Positions 18,112-26,630 of a DNA stretch of 64,000 nt are shown here, piece by piece. The notes beneath the pieces were generated by a model that was not told where the DNA came from, did no database searches, and was given only the letters and a program-made list of their open reading frames with translations. Both the position numbers and the translations under genes were made by a program. Source of the stretch: CBDCVO01 sp965223085 (GTDB lineage Bacteria > Pseudomonadota > Gammaproteobacteria > Ga0077536); the NCBI GenBank assembly GCA_965223085.1, contig OZ244981.1, forward strand, positions 2,852,001 to 2,916,000, read 5' to 3'. Each line of letters starts with the position of its first letter. Positions within the stretch are counted from its first letter, which is position 1.

Positions 18112-19122
18112 ATGGTCAGTATAATCGCAATAGATTTAGCAAAAAACGTCTTCCAGTTCGTTGGCGTAAATGACAGAACCCAACCGGTGTTCGAACATCG
18201 TTTACGTCGCAAAAAATTTGAGTTATTCATGCACAAGCAATCCCCCTGCTTGGTGGTCATGGAAGCATGCTACATGTCGCACTATTGGGGGAGACGATTT
18301 CAAGCCATGGGCCATGAGGTCAAGTTAATTCCGCCGCAACACGTTAAACCGTTTGTGCGCGGCAATAAAACCGACCGTAACGATGCGTTAGCCATTGCGG
18401 AAGCCGCGTCGAGACCAAAATTAAAACCTGTGCCGGTAAAGTCTGTCGAGCAACAACAAACTTTAGCCTTTCATCGTATTCGTGAACGACTGAAGCACCA
18501 ACGCACCCAGCTGATGAATCAAACTCGTTCTCTGCTAGCGGAATTTGGTATGGTCATCGATCAAGGACACAAAGCGTTCCGGGCCATGCTATTGCAAGCC
18601 ATCGACCACGAATTACCCACACCCGCTTTTACTGAGGCGCTGCGGCAGACCTTTGATGAATATCAACAAATCAATCAACGGATGGCGGTTATCGAGTAAC
18701 ACATCGAGCGTGCTATTGAGCATTCACCTGAGGCAGAGATTTTACGATCGATACCCGGTTTCGGCACTCTCACTACCTCGGCGTTTATCGCTACCATCGA
18801 TCGTGGTCAGGCCTTTCATTCGCCTCGTGAGTTTGCCGTTTGGTTAGGCTTAACGCCAAAGACTGAAAGTAGCGGTGAGAAAAGGCGATTAAGTCACATT
18901 ACAAAACGAGGTGATACCTACTTACGTACCTTGCTCATTCAGGGCGCGAATGCCGCCTTACGCTGGGCCGCAAAACGGCAAGATAAATTCAGTCGGTGGG
19001 CCAACGACTTACTGAAACGACGTGGGCGACCGATTGCTATTGTTGCCATTGCCCATAAGATGGCCAGAATCGCTTGGACCTTGCTACAACGGCAAACCCC
19101 ATTTCAAGCACAAGCGATTTAA
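18112..19122 (+). pseudogene. IS110-family (IS1111 group) transposase with in-frame stop
   Basis: The ATG at 18112 is preceded by GAAGGAG. The N-terminal part (195 codons) is the RuvC-like DEDD domain: IAIDLAKNVFQF, VVMEACYMSHYWGR and GNKTDRNDALAIAEA. A TAA at 18697-18699 then interrupts the frame, where the related decayed copy at 45.4 kb has Gln (CAA). The same frame continues to 19122 with SIPGFGTLTT, WLGLTPKTESSGEKRR (the region of the catalytic serine) and RRGRPIAIVAIAHKMARIAW. The stop separates the two halves of the active site, and no start codon lies between it and the serine region. The product should be inactive unless the stop is read through. Confidence 0.85.
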
Positions 19123-19424
19123 CCTTAACCCCCGTCGGCGAACATCGATGAAATAAATGGCTTTTCCTACCTGGCTCAAGCCCGAATAGGACACGGTCTT
19201 TTAGACCGAGTGGGTGAATGGGCGGTCAGGTGCGGATCTCATTTGGGTCCTAGCGAGTCAATCCCTCGCTTTAAAGAGACCGAATATATGTCTAGCATGA
19301 CTTTTTTGGAGCGTTTTTAAAGTCAATTCATCGAAGGTTCGACGACAACGGTTTACTGAATACCGCTTATTCCGCGGGTACGGGAAACTTTGACCCGATT
19401 TTTATCGGGCGTCCATATATGTCC
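19123..19424 (+). ncRNA. Candidate bridge RNA/seekRNA region of IS1111-type copy 1
   Basis: In the IS1111 group the guide RNA for target choice is known to be encoded in the 3' noncoding part. Here 302 bases follow the transposase and can form stems such as CGGTCT/AGACCG (about 19195-19209), AGCGAG/CTCGCT (about 19248-19266) and CCCGAT/ATCGGG (19395-19410). Nine bases at 19209-19217 equal the left target flank 18027-18035, and nine at 19284-19292 equal the right end 19415-19423. This fits guide loops but could be chance. RNA ends were not determined. Confidence 0.4.
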
Positions 19425-19535
19425 CAGAAGCTTCCAGAAGCTCCCTTTACCGCGCCATTCAAATAACGGTAGTCGGTCGAGTCGCCAAATCGCCACGGTG
19501 TTGAATAAATCAAAAATAATGGCGTCGTAGCGCAT
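19425..19535 (-). pseudogene. HAD-family hydrolase, 5' fragment
   Basis: The minus-strand frame begins MRYDAIIFDLFNTVAIWRL, the motif I (hhhhDxxxT) start of HAD-superfamily hydrolases with the nucleophile Asp in FDLFNT. It runs about 37 codons before entering the IS1111-type element. No continuation of the gene is visible on the other side of the element (before 18033), so the rest is lost or rearranged. Confidence 0.6.
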
Positions 19536-20034
19536 GGAGAAACCCAACAGAAATCGCTATCTCATGTGGAAATCCGAACACCTAGGATATACTGCCGTGT
19601 CATAGGGAAGAAAGAGAGCGGTATATTAAGAGTAAGCTATGCAGCGAAATTTCTTTTCTGAACACGAATTGCGTGGCCGGGGCGGGACACCGTCGATCAC
19701 CCGACCAAAGCGATCGATTCTGGCGAACCAGAAGGGGCGAAGAAACTCGCGCAACGCATGTACAATGAATTCCTCGCCGCGCGCGACCTCTCCAGATCTT
19801 TGCGAGCGACACTTCAACTTTTTCTGGTTCACTAGCTCGGATATTGCGTGAGGCGCTCGCTGCGCTTGTGCCCAGGCATTGAAGTCACAGGCCATTTCAT
19901 AGGTTGAAGGCCATGCGAGCCAAGATCTATTTTGGCATGCGCTGGTTCGCCATCATCCGTCGTCCTTATGCGATATCCGGGCTAGAAAGTCCGGATTCTA
20001 CAAATGCATAGGAAAAACTATTGCGGAGAACGAA
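19536..20034 (+). other. Mostly noncoding stretch with a possible gene remnant
   Basis: Between the HAD fragment and the cupin pseudogene I see no intact gene. A short plus-strand stretch near 19690-19800 reads VDHPTKAIDSGEPEGAKK, then QRMYNEFLAARDLS, in a coding-like way but is not bounded by a start and fades out. The 39-bp repeat also found at 3165-3203 lies at 19832-19870. Confidence 0.3.
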
Positions 20035-20478
20035 ATGAAATTACTAGATACGGACCAGATCGAGTGGACCCATTTACCTGGAAGCGAAAATTTTGATTAT
20101 CCGATCGACTATTGGGTGACTGTTCTTTCGTCACGGGACGACGGCCACGTGGATCTGCTGTTCCGATGGGAACCCAATTCCTATTGTCATTTCCATCGAC
20201 ATCTGGTCGAGACAACGAGCACCGTCCTATAGGGAGAACATCACGTGGTCGAAATGAAAAACGGCAAAGAGATCGACCATAAAGTGAGGCTGTCGGGAGA
20301 TTACGCGCATAAGCCCGCAGGCGATGTGCACATGGAGTACGCTGGCGATTCTGGTTCTCTCGTGCTGTTTAACCTGTACGCGCCAGACGGTCGTCTGTTC
20401 GAGATACTTAACAAAGACGAGGAGACGTTAGCCGTCGCGACGACGTCAGACTTTGTGAACGGCCAATTACCGGGTTAG
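20035..20478 (+). pseudogene. Cupin-like protein with an amber stop
   Basis: One continuous frame encodes a 147-residue cupin-like protein but is cut by TAG at 20230-20232. The sequence before the stop contains WEPNSYCHFHRHLVETTSTVL (cupin motif 1 with HxH and a following Glu-type position). After it comes GEHHVVEMKNG and HKPAGDVHMEYAGD (motif 2-like). A single GAG-to-TAG change would explain it. Cupins of this kind bind a metal and are often small dioxygenases or isomerases. ATG at 20035 is preceded by GGAGAACG. Confidence 0.65.
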
Positions 20479-20555
20479 GGTTCGAAGTAAAGTATGCCGC
20501 TGCGTTATCGCAATGGAGAAGCCGAATCTCATCGGGATTTTTGGGTCAGCAGATA

Positions 20556-20671
20556 GAGGACATACATTTATCGCGCAGCATCATATCCATCTGCCCGATA
20601 ATCACGGATAGTGAATAAAAGTCCGAGATCTGCTTCAACGGCGACCCGTCGCTCCAGGAAAGTGTGTGTCC
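20556..20671 (+). repeat. Dispersed repeat B, copy 2 (MITE-like)
   Basis: This ~115-bp copy begins GGACATACATTT and ends AAAGTGTGTGTCC. These are imperfect terminal inverted repeats (about 11 of 13 matching), which suggests a small non-coding mobile element. The internal part matches copy 1 at 17888-18030. Confidence 0.55.
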
Positions 20672-20690
20672 CTTCCTCGAGTAGAGATGC

Positions 20691-20759
20691 CCGGTGAATG
20701 CTGCTACAGAATTTTTTGTAGCCGGGATCTCGACATTGCGCAAAATTGCCTCAGCGGGT
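20691..20759 (+). repeat. Dispersed repeat A, copy 1
   Basis: About 70 bp shared with 32835-32904 at roughly 80 percent identity. Both contain GAATGCT, CTACAGAATTT, CGGG(A/G)TC and GCAAAATTGCCTC, and both can form a short hairpin around the CTACA/TGTAG (or CTAC/GTAG) segments. It directly follows repeat B copy 2. Confidence 0.6.
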
Positions 20760-20817
20760 CATGAGATGTGCCTTACAGAGAAAGGCATCGTGTTGTCCGC
20801 AGCATCGCCGGCGTCGC

Positions 20818-21780
20818 TTAGCGGTCGCTAAATCTAACGCAGTTTCGGCCCTCCGCTTTAGCGGTGTAGAGCGCCTTGTCAGCGCGGGCCAACCACTGCG
20901 ACCAAGTCTCGCCTTCACGCAATACCGCGACCCCCGCCGAGAAATGTACCGGCCCGCTCGCTGTTTTGACGCGACCAGATAGCCGCTGGTGTAGCGAGGG
21001 TAGGTAGCTCCTGGCAATCGATTCTTCCATACCGCGCAGGAGCAGTACGAACTCCTCGCCACCCATGCGGTAAAAGCCGTCGTCCGCGCGCCGCGAGGAG
21101 GAAACACAACGCGCGAAGTCTATTAGTACGCGGTCGCCGGTTTCGTGACCATGAATATCGTTGATCTGTTTGAACTTGTCGAGGTCGATCACGATGAGTG
21201 TAGCGGCGAGGCGATCACCGCGACGCTCTACGACGGCTTCCTGAAGATGCAATCGCATCAAGCGACGATTGCCCGTGCCAGTTAGTGGATCGATGTTGGC
21301 TTGTTGGGCGAGTAAGCGTCGCTGCTCACGCAATTGGTCCATAGACATCAACGCAAACACGGAAATCAATACCGCGATGATTACCCAACTCACCTGATGA
21401 ATGGGCGAGAAAAATAGATCTCTAGCGAACATTGGAATGATGATGAGTCCAGTATTGAGACCGATTGTCCAACGTCGCGGCACGATGAGTGTGTTGATCA
21501 GTAGAACAAGGAAAATCCATAAAAGGCCGTTATTGCTGACAAACAGGGAGCTGGTGATGCACGATAAGCTAATCGTAATGCTAAACAGGATCGGCGTAAT
21601 CCGTGCGAATCGGGTCGTGCGCGCGAGTGCGACCACGCCTAGCATCGTCGCTACGATTAGCGTGTTCGTGAGCGCGGCGCGATACTCTCCAGCATACCAA
21701 CGGTAAATTGCGAACCCGCTAATAACGACCGCGGTGAGTCCGCCCATGCTGTTCATTACTTTCTCTTCCAGCGTGGGCAT
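20818..21780 (-). CDS. Membrane-bound GGDEF diguanylate cyclase
   Basis: The 320-residue protein (ATG at 21780; a TTG 69 bases upstream is a weaker start) has about six transmembrane segments in its first 160 residues. A C-terminal GGDEF domain follows: DPLTGTGNRRLM, VIDLDKFKQINDIHGHETGD, and GGEEF as the active-site signature in FYRMGGEEFVLLL. Diguanylate cyclases make cyclic di-GMP from two GTP. No inhibitory-site RxxD is evident just before GGEEF, where the residues are DDGFYRM. The membrane domain is probably the sensor; its signal is unknown. The gene stands between repeat A/B and repeat C copies. Confidence 0.9.
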   Translation of the reverse strand: MPTLEEKVMNSMGGLTAVVISGFAIYRWYAGEYRAALTNTLIVATMLGVVALARTTRFARITPILFSITISLSCITSSLFVSNNGLLWIFLVLLINTLIVPRRWTIGLNTGLIIIPMFARDLFFSPIHQVSWVIIAVLISVFALMSMDQLREQRRLLAQQANIDPLTGTGNRRLMRLHLQEAVVERRGDRLAATLIVIDLDKFKQINDIHGHETGDRVLIDFARCVSSSRRADDGFYRMGGEEFVLLLRGMEESIARSYLPSLHQRLSGRVKTASGPVHFSAGVAVLREGETWSQWLARADKALYTAKAEGRNCVRFSDR

Positions 21781-22563
21781 TAGCTCTATCGGTCCGCGAT
21801 CGTCTAAGTTTTGCCCTCGTGCGGAGGAAGATTTACGGTGGGGGTACAACGTGGCAGTCTGAGCGTGGAAGCGGTTTTAAAATTACTCGAAGCCGGGTCG
21901 GTCGCGGTAGCCAACAGTCCTCGATTAATTTTGCGGCCACTCCTAGTCTATGGGTGAGGCGCTGTGACCAAGGATTATGTGCCATATTGCTTCATCCGGG
22001 ACCACGTGTAATACAACGATAAACGGTCGCGGCAAAATAATCTTGAACTAATAAAGTCTACCGGATGCCGCATTCCGGGGACAGTTTACTTAATCGACGC
22101 GGATTATGGTTGCGATAACCGCAACGACCCCGGCAATTGATTTTGCACTTCACCGCACGCATCGACGTGAACCCGGAGGTTTGCATTTGACTTAAAAGCC
22201 GCCGCCCGGTCGATACCAAAGAAATGGGTATCGCGCGCGATGCGACGTTCATCGAAGCGACTCTGGGGGCCGCGGCCGACGGAGTCAATTTTGTGACCGA
22301 TCAAGGCGTATGCGTAAATACCAGGAAACCTGCCCCCCTAAGGTTTGCATAGTGATCCCTGTCGCTAAGGGGCCGGTGGTTCCAACTGACCAATATGAGG
22401 CGTGATCCATCAGGAGGAGATCCGATGCGCGATTGTGTCAGCGGCGAAAATCGTGCGGTGACAGTCACGAGAAGCGAACCAACGTGGCGCAAAACCGCGG
22501 GCGCGCTTGCGCCTCCAGGTTCAGCAACGCTACCCTCACGCAGACATTATAGGGAAGGCAACC
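21781..22563 (+). other. Gap with repeat C and gene remnants
   Basis: No intact gene is seen between the GGDEF gene and the serine hydrolase. At 22075-22090 GGGGACAGTTTACTT occurs, a motif often seen at small repetitive elements. Coding-like residues ATFIEATLGAAADG at about 22240-22285 resemble ATFMEATLEAEAER at 33030-33070. The last part is repeat C. Confidence 0.4.
22236..22429 (+). repeat. Dispersed repeat C, copy 1
   Basis: Two parts match 33016-33354: a coding-like part (22236-22294) and a 3' part from 22361 containing GTGGTTCCAACTGACCAA, ATGAGGCGTGA and CAGGAGGAGA just before an ATG. At 33350 that ATG starts the LLM flavoprotein. Here the ATG at 22425 opens a frame unrelated to the downstream hydrolase, whose own start is at 22564. 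Confidence 0.65.
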
Positions 22564-23634
22564 ATGAGCGAACTCAAAACTGCGTGCGACAATATACTGT
22601 CCGAAGCGACCCAGGGTGCTCGTCGCGTACCCGGCGCGGTGGCGATGGTGACCGACCGCCTAGCCGATGTCTACTCGGGTGCCGCAGGTGAACGCCGTCT
22701 CGGCGGTACGGCCATGACCGAGGACACCGTGTTTGCGATATTTTCAACCACAAAGGCGATTACCGGAACGACCGCGCTGCAATGTGTCGAAGATGGGCTG
22801 CTCGACTTGGACGCTCCCGCCCAGACCTACGCTCCGGCCATCGGCGCACTACAAGTCATCGAGGGCTTCGATGATGCCGGCCAACCGAGACTTCGCGCGC
22901 CACGCTCTCATGTCACGACACGCCAGTTGATGCTCCACACTGGCGGTTTCGGCTACGATTTTTTCTCGGAAACCTACAAGCGTCTCGCCGACGAGCACGG
23001 ACAACCGTCCATCGTGACCGCCAGCCGTGCCTCGATCGAGACACCACTATTGTTCGATCCGGGCGCGCGTTGGGAGTACGGATCTAATATCGATTGGGTC
23101 GGCCAAGTCGTCGAGGGGATCCGCGGTAAACGCCTCGGGGCGGTGATGCAGGAGCGTGTTTTCACACCACTTGGTATGACGGCAACCGCCTTTACCCGCA
23201 GCGAAGCAATGAAGGCGTGTTCGGCAACGATCCACGCTCGCGAGGACAACGGCAGTCTCACGCCAATGGACGATTTTGTGTTACCCGACAATCCGGAAGT
23301 CGATATGGGTGGCCACGGGCTTTACGGTACCGTGGCGGATTATATGAAATTCATTCGCATGTGGCTCAACGACGGCGACGCGCCGCACGGCCGCCGGGTG
23401 CTGAAACCCGAGACAGTCGAGTGGGCCGTCAAAGGCGGACTCGTACCGCCGCAGAAGGTCTCGATGATGCCAGGTGTGATCGCTAGCTTGGCGAATGACG
23501 CTGAATTCTTTCCCGGACTGGCGAAGGACTGGTCTTATACTTTCATGGTCAATACCGAGCAGGCACCTACCGGCCGACCGGCAGGTGCAATCGGCTGGGC
23601 GGGACTTGCGAACAGCTTCTACTGGATCGACCGC

Positions 23635-24958
23635 GGTAGTGTCAGAAATTCTGTGTTTGAGCCGTTTAAAGAAATCAATCGTTTAAATTAAACCGCTCTC
23701 CGAACTGGATTGCAAACTGGGTTTTGGCATGAGACCAGGCGATGGGTGGGTTCTTCCATTTCGCCGTGATATTTCTCAATGCCAGCCAGATCAATTTCGT
23801 TGCCGCTTCATCATTCGGGAAGTGGCCTTTATTGCGGATGCTTTTTCGCACGCCGCTGTGTAGCGATTCAATCGCATTTGTCGTGTAGATAATCTTTCGC
23901 ACGGGTTTAGCGAAAGCAAAGAACGGGATGATGTGCTCCCAATGCCGTCGCCAGCTTTGTCCGACCGTCGGAAACTTTTCACCCCAATCACTTTGTTCGA
24001 ATTCGCTTAGCGCCTGCTCGGCCGCTTCGACAGAATCAGCTTGGTAAATCGGCTTGAGCGCCGACGCTAGCGCCTTACGATCTTTCCATGAGGCCAACGC
24101 GAGTGAATTGCGGATGAGATGGACGATGCAGGTCTGCACAACCGTATCGGGAAACACCGATGTGATAGCGTCGGGGAATCCTTTGAGGCCATCGACAACT
24201 GCGATGAGGATGTCGTTGAGGCCGCGGGATTTGAGTTCGTTCATCACACGGAGCCAAAATTTAGCGCCTTCAGTTTGTTCGATCCATAAGCCCAATACTT
24301 CCTTGTGGCCCGAGCAACGCATCCCGATGGCCAGATACACCGCCTTGTTGCGGACCAGGCCTTCGTCACGGATTTTCACGCGCAACGCATCGAAGAATAC
24401 CACCGCGTAGGTGGATTCCAACGGACGCGATTGCCACGCCCTCACTTCGTCGATAACTGAATCAGTCACCACCGAAACGAGATCCGGTGATATCGATACG
24501 CCATACAGTTCACCAACGTGCGATTGAATATCCCGGGTACTCATCCCTCGCGCATACAGCGCGATGATCTTTTCATCGAAGCCTGGGAATCGGCGTTGAT
24601 ATTTTTTGATTAACGCCGGGTCGAAGTGACCGTGACGGTCTCGGGGAATGTCCAGAACAATCTCGCCATCGTCGCTCAACACCGTCTTCTGGCTTGAGCC
24701 ATTACGGTGGTTGCCAGCTTGCTGCTCGGCTTCGCCGTCGAGGTGCGCATCCATCTCTGCGTTGAGCATTCGCTCAGCCAGGGCCTTCTTAAGGTCGCCA
24801 AGCAACCCCGCCGAACTCAACGCCGTCGCCGGGTCTTGTCCTTTGAGAAGCTCGTCTAAGATATCGGCGTCGAACGCCGGGGATTTTGCTTTTGCCATAC
24901 TGCTCTCCTTCCCATAGCAGGATAGTATGGCTCAAAACACAAAATTACTGACAGTCTC
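23635..24958 (-). mobile_element. IS256-family insertion sequence with 8-bp target duplication
   Basis: The 1324-bp element is flanked by TCGACCGC at 23627-23634 and 24959-24966. Its ends are inverted repeats sharing TGTCAG, AATT and TGTGTTT before GAGCC. The length, 8-bp duplication and Mutator-type transposase all agree with IS256. The perfect duplication and restorable host frame indicate a recent insertion. Confidence 0.92.
23675..24898 (-). CDS. IS256-family transposase
   Basis: The 407-residue protein is full length and uninterrupted. Family segments include DGEIVLDIPRDRHGHFDPALI, YARGMSTRDIQSHVGELYG, VVFFDALRVKIRDEG (first catalytic Asp), IAVVDGLKGFPDAI (second Asp), CIVHLIRNS and IIYTTNAIESLHSGVRK (Glu region). 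GGAAGGAGAGCAGT precedes the ATG on the minus strand. It should be functional, so this is the one element in the window with a complete transposase. Confidence 0.93.
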   Translation of the reverse strand: MAKAKSPAFDADILDELLKGQDPATALSSAGLLGDLKKALAERMLNAEMDAHLDGEAEQQAGNHRNGSSQKTVLSDDGEIVLDIPRDRHGHFDPALIKKYQRRFPGFDEKIIALYARGMSTRDIQSHVGELYGVSISPDLVSVVTDSVIDEVRAWQSRPLESTYAVVFFDALRVKIRDEGLVRNKAVYLAIGMRCSGHKEVLGLWIEQTEGAKFWLRVMNELKSRGLNDILIAVVDGLKGFPDAITSVFPDTVVQTCIVHLIRNSLALASWKDRKALASALKPIYQADSVEAAEQALSEFEQSDWGEKFPTVGQSWRRHWEHIIPFFAFAKPVRKIIYTTNAIESLHSGVRKSIRNKGHFPNDEAATKLIWLALRNITAKWKNPPIAWSHAKTQFAIQFGERFNLND

Positions 24959-25167
24959 TCGACCGCCACAATGGAATTGGCGGTTATTGGGCAACGCAGA
25001 TCTTGCCGTTTGGTGATCCTATCTCTTTCCCCAGGTACCTTGATTTCGAAACCGCCGTGTATCGGGCGATGGAGACCTGAAAAGACTACGTGAAATTACC
25101 TAGCGCTGCGTTTATCAACGGCCTTGGCGCAGCTAAGTGCGGTGTATTCGTACGCAACCACACGCAG

Positions 25168-26343
25168 TCAATAAGACCGCGGCAAGCCGATACAGTGCTG
25201 AGCGATATAGTTCAGGACCATCTCATTGTTTATCGGTGCGATCTTGAGGGTACGTGCCATGCGCCACAACGCCAGTATCCCGGTATCTTCATCCATGCCG
25301 GTGCCGCCGTGAAACTGGATGGCTGCATCGGCCATGTTGGTCGCCGCGACAGATGACTGCAGTTTCGCCATATTCGCATACATCCCGGCATCCTTTCCTT
25401 CGTCGAAGCGTTTGACACCATGGTAGAGCAACAGGCGGGCCGCCTCGGTGTCGGCTTTGTATTGCGCCAGCGGATGTTGCACTGCCTGGTAAGCCCCGGT
25501 GGGGTTTCCGTCGAATACCGTACGCTCGGCCACATATTTGGCTGTTTGCCGAAGGGCCAGGTCAGCCGTGCCGACCGCCAACGCTGAAACCACCAAACGC
25601 TCCGCGTTTAGTCCGGCAAACATGTACTTCCCGCCACTGCCTTCCTCCCCAACCAGCGCGTCCGCCGGCATCTCTACGTCGTCAAAAAACACGGTGTATT
25701 GTTGCTCTCCGCCGAAGGCACGGATGTTCAATTCCTGCATTTCGACGCCGGGACTCTTCATATCGACGATAAACACCGACAAAGCACCCCGGCGCTCGAG
25801 TCCGGTTTTTGCAATTAGGAAACCGTAATCGGATTGTGCCGCCTGCGTAATAAAGGTTTTCTGGCCATTCAGGATCCACTTCTCACCACGTTTCACAGCC
25901 TGCGTGGAAATGTTGAACGTGTTGGTCCCGGCATTCGGTTCAGTCGCCAGAATACAGAAGCATCTTTTCCCGGAAATCGAAGGGACCACATACTTCTCAA
26001 TCTGCGTGGGGGTACCGTAGCTAATCAGCGGTGCTCTGCAAAAACTTGTTAGCACGGCGGCAAACGAGCTCAGGCCATGCTGGGAGAGCATGTCTATCAT
26101 TAACGCCTGTCCTAGCAAACCGCCGCCCATGCCATTGAACTTCTCAGCGACGCCGAGTCCCATCAAGCCGGCGTCGTAGATAGTTCGTTCTACCCGCGCT
26201 TCCAGCTCGGGGTCGCCTACCATTTTTGCTTTCCAAGCATCTTCCGGAAATTGCCGAATAATGCCTTCTACGGTTTCGATAACACCCAAATACAGCTCAT
26301 AATATGGGTTATCGGCGAACAAACTCGCAATGATTTCTTGCAT
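25168..26343 (-). CDS. Acyl-CoA dehydrogenase family protein
   Basis: The 391-residue protein shows CILATEPNAGTNTFNISTQA in place of the usual TEPxAGSD signature, WILNGQKTFITQAAQSDYGFL, and the C-terminal IQFHGGTGMDEDTGILALWRMARTLKIAP. Such FAD enzymes oxidise acyl-CoAs. Its gene is followed (on the minus strand) by the broken serine hydrolase and preceded by the Baeyer-Villiger-type monooxygenase, with a strong hairpin in the 287-bp gap. A fatty-acid or alicyclic degradation role is plausible from the neighbours. Confidence 0.88.
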   Translation of the reverse strand: MQEIIASLFADNPYYELYLGVIETVEGIIRQFPEDAWKAKMVGDPELEARVERTIYDAGLMGLGVAEKFNGMGGGLLGQALMIDMLSQHGLSSFAAVLTSFCRAPLISYGTPTQIEKYVVPSISGKRCFCILATEPNAGTNTFNISTQAVKRGEKWILNGQKTFITQAAQSDYGFLIAKTGLERRGALSVFIVDMKSPGVEMQELNIRAFGGEQQYTVFFDDVEMPADALVGEEGSGGKYMFAGLNAERLVVSALAVGTADLALRQTAKYVAERTVFDGNPTGAYQAVQHPLAQYKADTEAARLLLYHGVKRFDEGKDAGMYANMAKLQSSVAATNMADAAIQFHGGTGMDEDTGILALWRMARTLKIAPINNEMVLNYIAQHCIGLPRSY

Positions 26344-26414
26344 CGTCTTTTCTCTCTAGACCCATCCCTTCTACGCTGACAACCACCTAGTCTATTCAGA
26401 ATCGCCGCTGCTAG

Positions 26415-26446
26415 CGAACGCCCTTACTTTCGAGTAAGTGCGTTCG
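26415..26446. terminator. Strong hairpin with TTCG loop between two catabolic genes
   Basis: Seven base pairs (CGAACGC/GCGTTCG), one C-T mismatch and six more (CTTACT/AGTAAG) close a TTCG tetraloop. It lies after the monooxygenase stop and before the acyl-CoA dehydrogenase start on the minus strand. No T-run follows, so it may be an RNA-stabilising structure or attenuator instead of a terminator. Confidence 0.45.
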
Positions 26447-26630
26447 TCCCGCTCGCTTCACCGGTACGTTGTACCGCCGATACTTTGCGTGGACTCACGG
26501 GTGTAGGACCCATTGCTTTGATGCCGGTCTTAGTGTGACGCCGAACGGTTCTGTGTGAGCGGCGTTATGGTGTCGGCAAAGCCACGTTTCCAAAAGATGA
26601 TATCGCCGTCCGAGCCCCAGCGCCCCGATC

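Larger units (their letters stand above)
18033..19424 (+). mobile_element. IS1111/IS110-type insertion sequence, copy 1
   Basis: The 1392 bases shared with 48229-49620, with different flanks on both sides, define the element. Subterminal inverted repeats ATGGACGCCC (18040-18049) and its complement (19408-19417) lie 7 bases inside each limit, as in the IS1111 group. The 5' noncoding part is short (79 bp) and the 3' noncoding part long (302 bp). GTCC at the right limit may be target DNA. It interrupts a HAD-like gene on its right side. Confidence 0.9.
22564..25080 (+). pseudogene. Serine hydrolase (beta-lactamase/esterase family) split by IS256-type element
   Basis: The ATG at 22564 follows GGGAAGG. 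The frame gives a class C beta-lactamase-like esterase: FSTTKAITG supplies the SxxK nucleophile motif, YGSN the YxN motif, and MGGHGLYGTVADYMKF follows. Codon 357 ends at 23634, where an IS256-family element with its duplicated target TCGACCGC is inserted. After the second TCGACCGC the frame resumes at 24967 with HNGIGGYWATQILPFGDP and ends at TGA 25078-25080. Removing the element and one target copy restores a 394-residue protein in frame. As it stands the product ends inside the IS (after residue about 376) and lacks the normal C-terminus. Confidence 0.85.

Noticed and set aside
13991..20232. Stop-codon reassignment as an explanation for interrupted genes
   Set aside because: The interrupting codons are TGA, TAA and TAG in different genes, other genes use all three as normal stops, and frameshifts and deletions accompany them.
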